A stretch of 59,316 bases of DNA, taken from the NCBI RefSeq assembly GCF_001476655.1, contig NZ_LDRT01000023.1, positions 1 through 59,316 of the forward strand, written 5' to 3'. The stretch comes from Microbacterium testaceum. Lineage in GTDB: Bacteria > Actinomycetota > Actinomycetes > Actinomycetales > Microbacteriaceae. The notes beneath the pieces were generated by a model. It was not told the DNA's origin. It saw nothing but the letters and a program-made list of their open reading frames with translations, and did not search any database. Shown here one piece after another: positions 48,965 through 57,853 of this stretch. A program made the translations under genes and the position numbers. How positions within the stretch are numbered: position 1 is the first letter of the stretch; every line of letters begins with the position of its first letter.

Positions 48965-49801
48965 TCAGCGCCGACGCCCCGCCTCGACCGTCCGCACCGC
49001 CGCCGTCACCACGGGTGCCGAGATGTCGAACGCGGCCCCTCCCGGCACCGACTCGAGGAGCCGTCGCGTGTAGTCGTCACGAGGGGCGGCGAAGACCTCC
49101 TCGATCGGCCCCTGCTCGACGATGCGGCCGTGCAGCAGCACGACCACCTCGTCGCAGAGCTCCTCCACGACGGCGAGGTTGTGCGAGATGAACAGCATCG
49201 TCAGCCCGCGCTCGTCGCGCAGGCGCCCCAGGAGGCGGAGGATCTCCGCCTGCGTCGACACGTCGAGAGCCGAGGTGATCTCGTCCGCGACGATCACGTC
49301 GGGATCGACGACGAGCGCTCGCGCGATCGCGATGCGCTGGCGTTGACCGCCCGAGAACTCGTGCGGGTAGCGGTCGACGGCATCCGGACCCAGGGAGACG
49401 GATGCCAGGGCCTCGACGATCCGCGCCCGGTGGCGCCGCAGGCTCGCGCCCCGCGGATCGATCGCCTCGGCGAGCGTCTGTCCGATCGTGCGGCGCGGAT
49501 CGAGGGACGAGAAAGGATCCTGCGGGATGTACTGCACCCGCCGACGCACGCTCCCGAGAACCGCGCGGGACGCGGACGCGAGCTCGATCCCCTCGAACAT
49601 CACCGACCCGCCCGCGACCCGGTGGAGTCCCACGATCGTCTTCGCGAGCGTGGACTTGCCCGAACCCGACTCGCCGACGATGCCGATCGTTCGCCCGCGG
49701 TCCACGCGCAGATCGACGCCGTGCAGCACGCGGGTGCTCCGGATGCCGTGGCCCAGGTCGACCGCGAGGTCGCTGATGCGCAGCACGGGGGTGTCAGACA
49801 T
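48965..49801 (-). CDS. dppF: peptide-type ABC transporter ATP-binding protein (DppF-like)
   Basis: The 278-residue ATPase starts at ATG 49801. It has Walker A GESGSGKSTLAK, the DppF/OppF-type QDPFSSLDPRRTIGQTL block, signature FSGGQRQR, Walker B VIVADEITS and switch His in ISHNLAVV, ending with the oligopeptide-binding tail (YTRRLLESVPGG). It pairs with the ATPase half of the fused gene upstream. The start overlaps the end of that gene by eight bases. It is the last gene of the operon. Confidence 0.92.
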   Translation of the reverse strand: MSDTPVLRISDLAVDLGHGIRSTRVLHGVDLRVDRGRTIGIVGESGSGKSTLAKTIVGLHRVAGGSVMFEGIELASASRAVLGSVRRRVQYIPQDPFSSLDPRRTIGQTLAEAIDPRGASLRRHRARIVEALASVSLGPDAVDRYPHEFSGGQRQRIAIARALVVDPDVIVADEITSALDVSTQAEILRLLGRLRDERGLTMLFISHNLAVVEELCDEVVVLLHGRIVEQGPIEEVFAAPRDDYTRRLLESVPGGAAFDISAPVVTAAVRTVEAGRRR

Positions 49802-51470
49802 GATGGGCCTCCTCGGCGGCGCGGGGGACGGTGCGAAGGGTGGGGGTCGCAGCGAGCAGGGCCCGGGTGTACGGGTGCTCGACCTCGCGGCGGCGCAACT
49901 GCTCGGCGGTGAGACGCTCGACGATGTCGCCGCCGCGCATGACGAGCACACGGTCGCACAGGGCCTCGACCACGCCGATGTCGTGCGAGATGAACAGCAC
50001 GGCCGTGCCGTGATCGCTGTTCAGGTGCTTCAGCTGACGCAGGACGTCTGCCTGCACGGTGACGTCGAGCGCCGTCGTCGGCTCGTCGGCGATCAACAGG
50101 GCAGGGTCGGTCACCAGGGAGCTGGCGATCGTCGCGCGCTGCAGCATGCCGCCGGAGAGTTGGAACGGGTGTTGTCCCATCACGGTCTGCGGCTCGCGGA
50201 TGCGCATTTCGCCCAGACGGTCGCGCAGTGTGTCGCGCGCGGCGCGCCGGGAGAGGCCGAGGTGAACGCGTGCGACCTCGGTGAGCTGTGCGCCCATCCG
50301 TAGTGCCGGGTTGAACGTCGATCCGGGGTCCTGGTACACGAGACCGATCTCGCGCGCGAGGCGCGAACGGTGCCCGCCGGACAGGAGATCGAGGTCGCCG
50401 AGGCGGAGGAGCTCGGCATCCACCCGCACTCCGTCGGCCTGCAGTCGTGCGAGGGACATCGCCGTCATGGACTTGCCCGAGCCGGACTCGCCCACCAGAC
50501 CCAGGATCTCGCCCCGGCCGATCTCGAACGAGATGCCGTCGACGAGCGTCTTGCCCCCGGGAGCCGTCACGGTCAGGGCGCGCACCTCGACGAGGGCATC
50601 GGTGTGCACCGAGGCCCCGCGGGCGGTCCGTCGTGCGGACACGGCCCGCGAGCCCCGCGCGCTGCGCGGGTCGAGCCAGACGGCGAGCCCGTCGCCGGTG
50701 AGCATCGCGGCGACACCGGTGAAGATGAGCATGAAGGAGGGACCGACGACCTGCATCGGCTGGGAGTACACGGCGGGGAGGCCCTCGTTGAGAAGGCGCC
50801 CCCAGTCGAACTCGGGACTCTGCACGCCGAGACCCACGAACGACAGGCTCGAGATGTCGAGCAGGGTCAGCGCGAAGCTCGAGGCGATGAGGACGAGGAG
50901 GGGCCCCGAGATGTTCGGCAACAGGTGACGGCTGAACAGGCGCAGACGCGGCACGCCGAGGAGCCGCGCGGTCCCGACGAAGTCGCGGGTGGCGACGGAG
51001 CCGGTCATGTTCGAGGTGATGCGCGCGAAGCTCGGGACGCCCGCGATCGCGATCGCGACGATCGCCGGGACGGTACCCGCGCCGAGGATCGCCGCGATCA
51101 CGAGGGCGAGGATCAGCGAAGGGAACGCGACCGTCGAGTCGACGATGCGGAGCACCACGTCGCGCACTCGGCGGCTGCCGACCCAGATGAGTCCGCCGAG
51201 CAGCACGCCGAGGATGACGGAACCGGCGGTCGCGGCGGCGGCCATGAGCAGGGTCAGCCGAGTCGCGACGAGGGTGCGCGCGAGGACGTCGCGGCCGAGG
51301 TCGTCGGTGCCCAGCAGGTGCGCGGTCGAGGGTGCCAGCCGGGTGTCGGCGGTGACCGTGGTGGCGCTCGCGCCCCAGACGATCGGGGCGACGACGGCGA
51401 TGACGACGAGCACGGCGAGCATGATCACGCCGGCGAGGAGGGATGCCGGAAGAAGGCGGCGGTCAGACAT
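49794..51470 (-). CDS. fused permease-ATPase of a peptide-type ABC transporter (DppC-DppD)
   Basis: The 558-residue protein has an N-terminal DppC-like permease (residues ~1-275: LLGTDDLGRDVLARTLVATR, RITSNMTGSVATRDFVGTAR, LLDISSLSFVGLG) and a C-terminal DppD-like ATPase (~290-558) with GESGSGKSMTAMSLAR, YQDPGSTFNPALRMGAQL, LSGGMLQR and IADEPTTALD. Such fusions are known in actinobacteria and keep subunits 1:1. Linker RSARGSRAVSARRTARGAS is basic. Start ATG 51470 overlaps the end of dppB by eight bases. Confidence 0.92.
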   Translation of the reverse strand: MSDRRLLPASLLAGVIMLAVLVVIAVVAPIVWGASATTVTADTRLAPSTAHLLGTDDLGRDVLARTLVATRLTLLMAAAATAGSVILGVLLGGLIWVGSRRVRDVVLRIVDSTVAFPSLILALVIAAILGAGTVPAIVAIAIAGVPSFARITSNMTGSVATRDFVGTARLLGVPRLRLFSRHLLPNISGPLLVLIASSFALTLLDISSLSFVGLGVQSPEFDWGRLLNEGLPAVYSQPMQVVGPSFMLIFTGVAAMLTGDGLAVWLDPRSARGSRAVSARRTARGASVHTDALVEVRALTVTAPGGKTLVDGISFEIGRGEILGLVGESGSGKSMTAMSLARLQADGVRVDAELLRLGDLDLLSGGHRSRLAREIGLVYQDPGSTFNPALRMGAQLTEVARVHLGLSRRAARDTLRDRLGEMRIREPQTVMGQHPFQLSGGMLQRATIASSLVTDPALLIADEPTTALDVTVQADVLRQLKHLNSDHGTAVLFISHDIGVVEALCDRVLVMRGGDIVERLTAEQLRRREVEHPYTRALLAATPTLRTVPRAAEEAHHV

Positions 51471-52482
51471 GCGTCGGTCCTCCCAGGGTGCGCGGATCGA
51501 TGAGGCCGAGGATCACGTCGATCAGCAGGTTGATGACGATGGCGAGCGTGCCGACCGTCAGGACGATCCCCTGGATGACGGGGAAGTCGCGGAAGATGAT
51601 CGCCTGCACGACTTCGAGGCCGAGGCCGGGGAGGCTGAACACCGTCTCGATGACGATCGCGCCGCCCAGCATGCTGGCGAGGATGAGCCCGGTGAGGGTC
51701 AGAGTGCTCGCCATGAGGTTCGGCAGGGCATGGCGGATGTAGAGCCGCGCCGCGCTCAGGCGACGCCCGCGGGCTGTGCGCATGTAGTCCTGGTGCAGGA
51801 CCGCGTAGGTCTCTTGCACCACGACGCGCGCGACGGCGAAGGTCGGCCCGAGCGCGAGAGCGGCGATGGGCAGGATGTACGCGGCCGAGGTCGCGGCTCC
51901 GCCGGCAGGGAGCACCTTGAGCCAGATCGCGAACACGACGACGAGCAGCGTGCCGGCGACGTAGGCGGGGAAGGAGGCGAACAACCCTGCCACCGTTCCG
52001 AAGCCGACGGCCAGCCACGGACGACGGCCGCCGCGGGTCAGCACGCCGATCGTCATGCCGACCGGGATCGCCACGAGGATCACGACGGTGATCGCGCCGA
52101 CCGCTGTCGTGGCCGTGTACGGCAGCTTCGTGGCGATGGTCGTGGTCACGGGGGTGCCGTACCGGAAGCTCTGGCCCAGGTCGAGAGTGACGAGTCCGTG
52201 CAGGTAGTCCAGGAACTGCACGGGGAGCGGGTCGTTCAGGTGGAGGCGTTCGCGAAGGGCCGCCACGGCGTCGGCCGAGGCGTTGGGCCCGAGGATCGCG
52301 ACGGCGGGGTCCCCGGGGATGAGGGGGACGATCAGGAAGGTCAGGAGCACGAGCAGTCCGAGCGACAGGGCGAGTCCGCCGAGGCGGCGCACGGCGAAGG
52401 CTCCCCATCCGCTGCCCCCGCCCCGCCGGCGGACCGGCGGAGCGGGAGCCTCGGCGATCACCGAGAGATCGACGCCGGACAT
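51463..52482 (-). CDS. dppB: peptide-type ABC transporter permease (DppB-like)
   Basis: The 339-residue protein has six spans and the DppB/OppB landmarks: LIPGDPAVAILGPNASAD, DYLHGLVTLDLGQSFRYGTP, the EAA loop TYAVLHQDYMRTARGRRLSA and GGAIVIETVFSLPGLGLEVV. It forms the membrane channel with the permease half of the following gene. A basic, Gly-rich cytosolic N terminus of about 30 residues precedes the first span. Its start ATG overlaps the amidase stop as ATGA, so the operon is translationally coupled. Confidence 0.92.
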   Translation of the reverse strand: MSGVDLSVIAEAPAPPVRRRGGGSGWGAFAVRRLGGLALSLGLLVLLTFLIVPLIPGDPAVAILGPNASADAVAALRERLHLNDPLPVQFLDYLHGLVTLDLGQSFRYGTPVTTTIATKLPYTATTAVGAITVVILVAIPVGMTIGVLTRGGRRPWLAVGFGTVAGLFASFPAYVAGTLLVVVFAIWLKVLPAGGAATSAAYILPIAALALGPTFAVARVVVQETYAVLHQDYMRTARGRRLSAARLYIRHALPNLMASTLTLTGLILASMLGGAIVIETVFSLPGLGLEVVQAIIFRDFPVIQGIVLTVGTLAIVINLLIDVILGLIDPRTLGGPTHV

Positions 52483-53924
52483 CAGTCCGCCGTGGTCTCG
52501 CTGAGAACGGCACCGCGAGCGAGCGGAGCCTGACGGTGCTGCCAGTCGAAGACCGGCTCGAGCTCGGCACCGAGGCGTAAGAGGGTGGCCTCGTCGTAGG
52601 GCGCCCCCACCAGCTGCGCCCCCAGCGGCATCCCGTTCGCTCCGGTGTGGACGGGCAGCGACAGGGCGGGAAGGCCCGAGATGTTGCAGAACGCCGTGAA
52701 CGAGATGGTCGAGAACTCGGTCAGCCGCTCACCCGCGGGGTCGTTGTTGGCCTCGTCGTAGACCGAGCCGACGAGCGGGGTGGGCACCGCGGTGGTCGGG
52801 GTGAGGAGGACGTCGAAGTCGCGGCCCCACTGCGCGTTGACCTGACGGGTCTCGATCTGCAGAAGGGTGGCGATCTCGGCGTACTCGCCGGCGTGGAAGG
52901 ACGCGGCGCGGTCGTAGCGGTACCGGATATAGGTCTCGAGCTTGTCGGCATCCTCGATCGGCGAGGCCCAGGTCGACGCGCTGATGATGAGGTCGGCGAA
53001 GCCGCGGGTCGCGCGCTCCGAGAAGAGGAACGGCGAGACCGGGGTGACGTGATGACCGAGCGCTTCCAGCGCCCGCGCGGCGACGAGAGCGGCCTCGCGG
53101 TTCTCGGGGTGCACCTCGACGCCCGTGGGCGCCTCGAGCAGCAGGCCGACCCGCAGCCGGGGTCCGGCGGAGCGGATCTCGTCGAGATAGGGCCGAGCGG
53201 GGGCGGGGGCCGAGTACCAGCCGAGCGGGTCGATCCGTCCGAGCGCATCGAGAACACCGGCGGCGTCCTCGATGGTGCGGGTGATGGCCCCCTCGGTGGT
53301 GGAGTGCTCCCAGGAGCGGATGTCGTTGGGGATGCGACCGCGGCTGGGCTTGAGGCCCACGAGGCCGGTGGCGGCGGAGGGCACGCGGATCGAGCCGCCG
53401 CCGTCGGACGCGTTGGCGATCGGCACGATGTCGGCGGCGACCGCGGCCGAGGCTCCGCCCGAGGACCCGCCCGAGGTGTAGTCGAGGTTCCACGGGTTGC
53501 GGGTCTTGCCGTGGCGGGCGTTCTCGGTGGCGGTCAGGGCGCCGAACTCCGGGCTGTTGGAACGGCCGAACAGCACGAAGCCGGCCTCTTCGATGAGATC
53601 GACGGTGATCTCGTTGGCCTCGGCGGGGCGCTCCGCGACGGCCATCGACGAGTAGGTCAGCGGCTGATCGCGCACGGCGACCAGGTCTTTGATCGGCATC
53701 GGAACGCCTTCGAAGGGGCGGGACGTGTCGCCGCGGCGGATCCGGTCGTCGGACTCTCTGGCGCGCCGGAGCACGTCGTCGCGGTCGATCCAGACGATCG
53801 CGTTCACGGCGGGGTTCACCGCATCGAGACGGTCGAGGTAGTGCTGGGCGGCTTCGACGGCCGAGACCTCACCGGAGCGGATCTGCCGGGCGAGTTCGGT
53901 GGCGGAGAGGGAGGAGGAGATCAT
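52482..53924 (-). CDS. amidase (amidase signature family)
   Basis: The 480-residue enzyme has the complete catalytic triad with standard spacing: Lys79 (PMPIKDLVAV), Ser154 (YTSGGSSGGAS) and nucleophile Ser178 (DGGGSIRVP). Amidase-signature enzymes hydrolyse aliphatic or aryl amides. Being embedded in an uptake operon between binding protein and permease, it should act on the imported compound, perhaps a cyclic or N-acylated amide. The family name does not give the substrate. Start ATG 53924 lies behind GAGGAGGA. Confidence 0.93.
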   Translation of the reverse strand: MISSSLSATELARQIRSGEVSAVEAAQHYLDRLDAVNPAVNAIVWIDRDDVLRRARESDDRIRRGDTSRPFEGVPMPIKDLVAVRDQPLTYSSMAVAERPAEANEITVDLIEEAGFVLFGRSNSPEFGALTATENARHGKTRNPWNLDYTSGGSSGGASAAVAADIVPIANASDGGGSIRVPSAATGLVGLKPSRGRIPNDIRSWEHSTTEGAITRTIEDAAGVLDALGRIDPLGWYSAPAPARPYLDEIRSAGPRLRVGLLLEAPTGVEVHPENREAALVAARALEALGHHVTPVSPFLFSERATRGFADLIISASTWASPIEDADKLETYIRYRYDRAASFHAGEYAEIATLLQIETRQVNAQWGRDFDVLLTPTTAVPTPLVGSVYDEANNDPAGERLTEFSTISFTAFCNISGLPALSLPVHTGANGMPLGAQLVGAPYDEATLLRLGAELEPVFDWQHRQAPLARGAVLSETTAD

Positions 53925-53937
53925 CAGGGGTCCTTTC

Positions 53938-53967
53938 GGGATGCCGGACCGCTCGGCCCGGCATCCC
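53938..53967 (-). terminator. hairpin between binding protein and amidase genes
   Basis: GGGATGCCGG and CCGGCATCCC pair around a ten-base loop in the 51-base gap. Since the downstream amidase has a good ribosome-binding site, this may be a partial terminator or mRNA stabiliser that keeps binding protein levels higher. Confidence 0.55.
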
Positions 53968-53975
53968 TGTCGGGG

Positions 53976-55535
53976 TTACTTCGCGATACGGAACAGGGGG
54001 TCGTCGAGCGCCCCGCCGAGCATCTGCACGGTGAAGCCGGGACGCGAGGCGTAGATGAACGCGTCGTTGAGCAGGGGCAGGGTGTCGGACCGGCTGACGA
54101 GCGCCTGCACCGTCTCGTCGAGGGCGGCGCAGCGAGCGGTCTCGTCGGCGGCGCTGTCGGCCTGCGTGAAGGTCGCCTCGGCGGCGGGGTTCGAGACGGC
54201 GCCGTAGTTGGTGCCGCCCCCGTCGATCGTGGGGCCCGTGAGGTTCAGCAGGGGACTGGCGAGAGAGCCGAGGAAGTTCAGGTCGGCGAAGACCGTCAGG
54301 TCCCAGTCGCCCGGTTTGGCGACCACGGTGGTGATCCAGCTGCCGACGTCGGTGTTCGTGAGGTCGACCTCGGCACCCGCGGCGCGCAGCGCCTCGGCGA
54401 TGTACTCGTTGCCGGCGCCGGCGGGACCGACGATGGTCGGAGCCACGAGGCGGATCCTCTTCCCCGAGAGGGCGGCGGTGGCCGCAGCGACGTCCTGGGA
54501 GGGGATCTCGATCTTCGAGCCGCTCACGCACGAGACGCTGTCGGCACCGAGGGACGTGAGGACCTTTCCGGTGTCCTGCGAGGTGACGTTGCCGTACATC
54601 GATCGGTCGATCGCCTGGACCACACCCTTGCGCAGCGCCTCGTCCGTGAAGGGGCTGCCTTCGCGCTCGTTGAAGATGAGGTAGCTGTCCGAGAACGGGT
54701 TCACGGTGACGGTGTAGCCGGTCTGGCCCTGGAAGCGGTCGCGTGTGGTGGCTTGGATCTTGCCGATGTCGAGCTGGCCGCCGAGGATCAGGTTCGCCGT
54801 GGCCGTGGAGTCCGGCGACACCGTGTAGGTGAGGTTCTTCGCGGGAGAACCGGTGACGGTGCTCGTCCACGTCGGCCACGCGGAGTAGTCGTCGCGCAGC
54901 GTGTAGTCATAGCTCACCCCGGGCTGGGACGTCTTCAGCGCGTAAGGGCCCGACTCGCTGCCCTTGACCGTGCCGGCGGCGAGACCGGCGGGGTCGGCGA
55001 GACCGGCCGGGCAGATGATGCCGCTGCTGGAGACCGACATCGCATCGACCATGTACGGCCACGGGTTGGCGATGTCGACCGTGACGGTGCCCGCGGCGTC
55101 GTCGGCAGTGATGGTCGGGGTGTTGCCGGGGCCGAAGGTGTAGACGACCTGCGTGGAACCGCTGTTCGGGCGGGCGAAGTAGTCGAGAGAGTTCTTGACG
55201 ATCGTGGGGGTGATCTTCGTGCCGTCGGAGCACGTGGCATCCGTTCGGATCGTGAAGACGGCCTGCGTCGGCGTCGACGTCCATTTCGTCGCGAGGCCCG
55301 GGACGAGTCCGCTCGCGTCGCGGCGCACGAGCGTGTCGTACGAGGTGCGCGCCAGCAGGAAGTCGGGGAGCGAGGTGGCGAGCGTCGGGTCGAAGGTGGC
55401 CGGGATGTCGATGGTGGTCCGGATCGTGTCGGTCGACGCGACAGCGGTGTCGCCGCCGGTCGTCGTGCAACCGGCCGTCGCGAACGCGACGGTCAGAGCG
55501 AGGGTTGCGGCGATGACGCCGTGACGGGTTTTCAT
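53976..55535 (-). CDS. ABC transporter substrate-binding lipoprotein (family 5)
   Basis: The 519-residue lipoprotein (signal with lipobox TAGC, Cys23) is a peptide/nickel-type binding protein: TFDPTLATSLPDFLLARTSY, SGLVPGLATKWTSTP, FTIRTDATCSDGTKITPTIV, the YLIFNEREGSPFTDEALRKG block and a C-terminal DPLFRIAK. It would capture the substrate outside the membrane for DppB and the fused protein. Its family also binds glutathione, opines, oligosaccharides and amides, and the amidase next to it suggests an amide. Start ATG 55535. Confidence 0.92.
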   Translation of the reverse strand: MKTRHGVIAATLALTVAFATAGCTTTGGDTAVASTDTIRTTIDIPATFDPTLATSLPDFLLARTSYDTLVRRDASGLVPGLATKWTSTPTQAVFTIRTDATCSDGTKITPTIVKNSLDYFARPNSGSTQVVYTFGPGNTPTITADDAAGTVTVDIANPWPYMVDAMSVSSSGIICPAGLADPAGLAAGTVKGSESGPYALKTSQPGVSYDYTLRDDYSAWPTWTSTVTGSPAKNLTYTVSPDSTATANLILGGQLDIGKIQATTRDRFQGQTGYTVTVNPFSDSYLIFNEREGSPFTDEALRKGVVQAIDRSMYGNVTSQDTGKVLTSLGADSVSCVSGSKIEIPSQDVAAATAALSGKRIRLVAPTIVGPAGAGNEYIAEALRAAGAEVDLTNTDVGSWITTVVAKPGDWDLTVFADLNFLGSLASPLLNLTGPTIDGGGTNYGAVSNPAAEATFTQADSAADETARCAALDETVQALVSRSDTLPLLNDAFIYASRPGFTVQMLGGALDDPLFRIAK

Positions 55536-55575
55536 GGTCTGCCTCTCGGGTGATGCGCGGGTCGGGTGGGAATGC

Positions 55576-55998
55576 TCAGGTCGTGATCTCGAAGATCTCG
55601 ATGGTCGTGTCGTGCTCGTTCGCCCGTGCGCGGCCGACGAACATCGATCTCGTCAACCACTGCAGGTGGGGTGCGACGGTGCGGAAGCGCGGCGTGGTCT
55701 CGAAGTACACATCGCCGCCCTCGGGTTCGCGGACGACGCCCACGTTGTAGACGTCGATGACGTCGCCGTCGGTGGTGCGGATGAGGTAGCGGGCCTCGAC
55801 GGCGAAGGTGCCGTCGGCGCGCACGAGGCACCAGTCGCCGCCCCCGGGCACGATCTCGCCGGTGATGTCTCCGGTCACCGATCCGCCGGTGAGGGGGATG
55901 AACTCGAGGACGTCCTGACCCTGCTTTTCGAGAGGGATGCCGGGATCGACATGAGCGGTGACGGTGAAGCAGTAACGCAGGGATGGAGCGGGAGCCAT
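55576..55998 (-). CDS. DUF3237 domain protein
   Basis: The 140-residue protein starts at ATG 55998, right after GGAGGAACC. It has the DUF3237 pattern: PSLRYCFTVTAHVDPGIPLE, LTGGSVTGDITGEIVPGGGD, GTFAVEARYLIRTTDGDVID and DVYFETTPRFRTVAPHLQWL followed by LTRSMFVG. DUF3237 members form small beta barrels whose function is not known; several sit with catabolic operons. It is the first gene of the minus-strand operon that ends at dppF, so it is probably part of degradation or sensing of the same compound. Confidence 0.87.
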   Translation of the reverse strand: MAPAPSLRYCFTVTAHVDPGIPLEKQGQDVLEFIPLTGGSVTGDITGEIVPGGGDWCLVRADGTFAVEARYLIRTTDGDVIDVYNVGVVREPEGGDVYFETTPRFRTVAPHLQWLTRSMFVGRARANEHDTTIEIFEITT

Positions 55999-56047
55999 CG
56001 GTTCCTCCGGGCTGTCAAACGGTGCGCTTCGTTGCGCGGTGACCCCG

Positions 56048-56088
56048 AGTATGTCCATAGTGGATGAAGTAGTCAACAGCATTCACTA
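56048..56088 (-). promoter_or_regulatory. promoter and operator of the amidase-transport operon
   Basis: On the minus strand TTGACT (56076-56071) and CATACT (56053-56048) are spaced by 17 bases, a good sigma-70-type promoter. Overlapping it, TAGTGGATG (56058-56066) and CATTCACTA (56080-56088) form an inverted repeat with one mismatch and a 13-base spacer. A TetR dimer bound here would cover the promoter. Confidence 0.65.
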
Positions 56089-56274
56089 ACCCGTAACAAA
56101 GGCCGCCCTCGGGGGAAACAACCCCGACGCGGACGCTCCCCACGGCGTGGTTAGGGTGGGGTGATCCCCCGGAATCACGGGGTAGGAAGAGTTCGTGAAC
56201 GGGATAGTCTTCTGTCTTCACGAGCTCGGGCGACCGAGAGACCCGTCGACGCCCGCGGCGAGATCGGAGGCAGG

Positions 56275-56985
56275 ATGGCCGAAGAGAAGAGGACGCGCCG
56301 CAAGCGCGGATCGCTCAGTCGTGCCGAGATCGTCGATGCCGCTCTGCGCCTCATGGACGGAGAGGGGGAATCCGCTCTGACGTTCTCTCGCCTCGGTGCC
56401 GAGCTGAAGTCGTCGCCCACGGCGGTGTATCGCCACTTCGCCAGTCGCGAGGATCTGCTGCTCGCGCTCGCGGACCGTCTCGACGGGATCTCGCTCGAGG
56501 GATACGAGCCCACCGACGAGTGGCGCGCCGACCTCGAGGACCTGGCCTGGCGCGCCTGGCGCACCGCTGAAGCGCACCCGGCCGCCGCCGCGGCGACGCT
56601 GCTCATGGTCGCCAACAGCATCAACGAGCTTCGGGCGGTCGAGTGGATCCTGCGGGCGATGGCGGTCGCGGGACTGCGGGGACGGTCCGCGGTGATGCAG
56701 TACCAGGTGTACACCCAGATGGTGCTCGGGGCTGCGTCGGCCTATGGCGCGCGGTTGGTCAACGCCGGCTCACGCGAGGTCGCCGACGGGTGGATCCAGG
56801 TCTACGCGCCGACGGACCCCTCCCAGTACCCGCATGCCGAGGCGGCCAAGGCCGAGCTCGCGATGATGAACTACCGCGCGGTCTTCGCCAAGCAGCTCGA
56901 CATGTACCTCGCCGCGCTCGAGCTCGTCGTCCTCGCCGAGGGCGACGCTCCCGAGAAGGCGACGGAGCACGCCGCCCCGGCGTGA
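56275..56985 (+). CDS. TetR family regulator, probably of the amidase-transport operon
   Basis: The 236-residue protein starts at ATG 56275 behind GGAGGCAGG. Residues ~15-62 are the TetR helix-turn-helix (SLSRAEIVDAALRLMDGEGE, SALTFSRLGAELKSSPTAVYRHFASREDLL in pieces), followed by a C-terminal ligand domain with a tetracyclin-repressor-like C (WRTAEAHPAAAAATLLMVAN). It is divergent from the DUF3237 gene with 276 bases between, holding a promoter and palindrome. It most likely represses the operon and responds to the transported substrate or its product. Confidence 0.9.
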   Translation: MAEEKRTRRKRGSLSRAEIVDAALRLMDGEGESALTFSRLGAELKSSPTAVYRHFASREDLLLALADRLDGISLEGYEPTDEWRADLEDLAWRAWRTAEAHPAAAAATLLMVANSINELRAVEWILRAMAVAGLRGRSAVMQYQVYTQMVLGAASAYGARLVNAGSREVADGWIQVYAPTDPSQYPHAEAAKAELAMMNYRAVFAKQLDMYLAALELVVLAEGDAPEKATEHAAPA

Positions 56986-57028
56986 TCCGGCACGGGCTCG
57001 TCGTCACGCATTCCGGCAGGATGGGGGC

Positions 57029-57787
57029 ATGACCTCCCGCCTCGCCCTGATCACCGGTGTCGGCCGGCGTCGTTCGATCGGCGCGGGTCTCGCCCGCGGT
57101 CTGGCTGCGGACGGCTGGGATCTCGCTCTCTCGTTCTGGCGTCCGTACGACGATCGGGTGGGGCTCGAACGCGGTGCCGACGACCCCGTCGAGATCGCCG
57201 ACGAGTGCCGGGCACTGGGCGTCGAGGTGTCGCTCCATGAGACCGACCTCGCGGACCCGGCCACGCCCGACGCGCTCTTCGCCGCGATCGATCGTCGCAT
57301 CGACGCCCTCGTGCTCTCGCACTGCGAAAGCGTCGACAGCTCCCTCCTCACCACCTCCGTCGACGCGTTCGATCGACACTTCGCGGTCAACGCGCGAGCC
57401 TCCTGGCTCCTCATCCGCGCATTCGCCGAGCAGTTCCCTGCGACGGGCGCGCCCGACGCCACGGGGCGCATCGTGGCGCTGACGAGCGACCACACCGCGC
57501 ACAACCTGCCGTACGGGGCGAGCAAGGGGGCGCTGGATCGCATCGTCATCGCCGCCGCCGTGGAGCTCGCCGATCGCGGCATCCGTTCGAACGTCATCAA
57601 TCCGGGACCGATCGACACGGGGTGGATGGACGAGGCGACCCGCCGATGGACGAGGGATGCCACCCCCGCCGGGCGCCTCGGAACCCCCGACGACATCGCC
57701 GATCTCGTGCGCTTCCTGCTCTCGGAACGGGGCGGATGGATCACCGGGCAGCTGCTGTCGAGCAACGGCGGCTTCGCCACCGGCTGA
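57029..57787 (+). CDS. short-chain dehydrogenase/reductase
   Basis: The 252-residue enzyme has SDR features: ALITGVGRRRSIGAGLARGL cofactor loop (TGxxxxxGIG type with an inserted RRS), Ser153 (ALTSDH), Tyr162-x3-Lys166 (PYGASKGALDR) and NPGPIDTGWMD. The RRRSIG variant resembles enoyl-ACP reductase-like SDRs. A missing NNAG (here LSHCES) is the only unusual feature, as this position is normally LVNNAG. It follows the TetR gene by 43 bases in the same direction and may be co-transcribed. The substrate is unknown. Confidence 0.9.
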   Translation: MTSRLALITGVGRRRSIGAGLARGLAADGWDLALSFWRPYDDRVGLERGADDPVEIADECRALGVEVSLHETDLADPATPDALFAAIDRRIDALVLSHCESVDSSLLTTSVDAFDRHFAVNARASWLLIRAFAEQFPATGAPDATGRIVALTSDHTAHNLPYGASKGALDRIVIAAAVELADRGIRSNVINPGPIDTGWMDEATRRWTRDATPAGRLGTPDDIADLVRFLLSERGGWITGQLLSSNGGFATG

Positions 57788-57853
57788 CCGTTCCTGCGAC
57801 TACCGGGCGAGGATTCCGGCAGGCGCGCATGCGAACCGGCAGGCGCGCGCGCG

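Noticed and set aside
49130..51503. Plus-strand Arg/Glu-rich frames opposite the transporter genes
   Set aside because: Low complexity and complete overlap with ABC genes that have all motifs.
52647..55553. Long plus-strand frame (968 codons) opposite the amidase and binding-protein genes
   Set aside because: It is Gly/Arg/Val repetitive sequence caused by the reverse strand of two clearly real genes.
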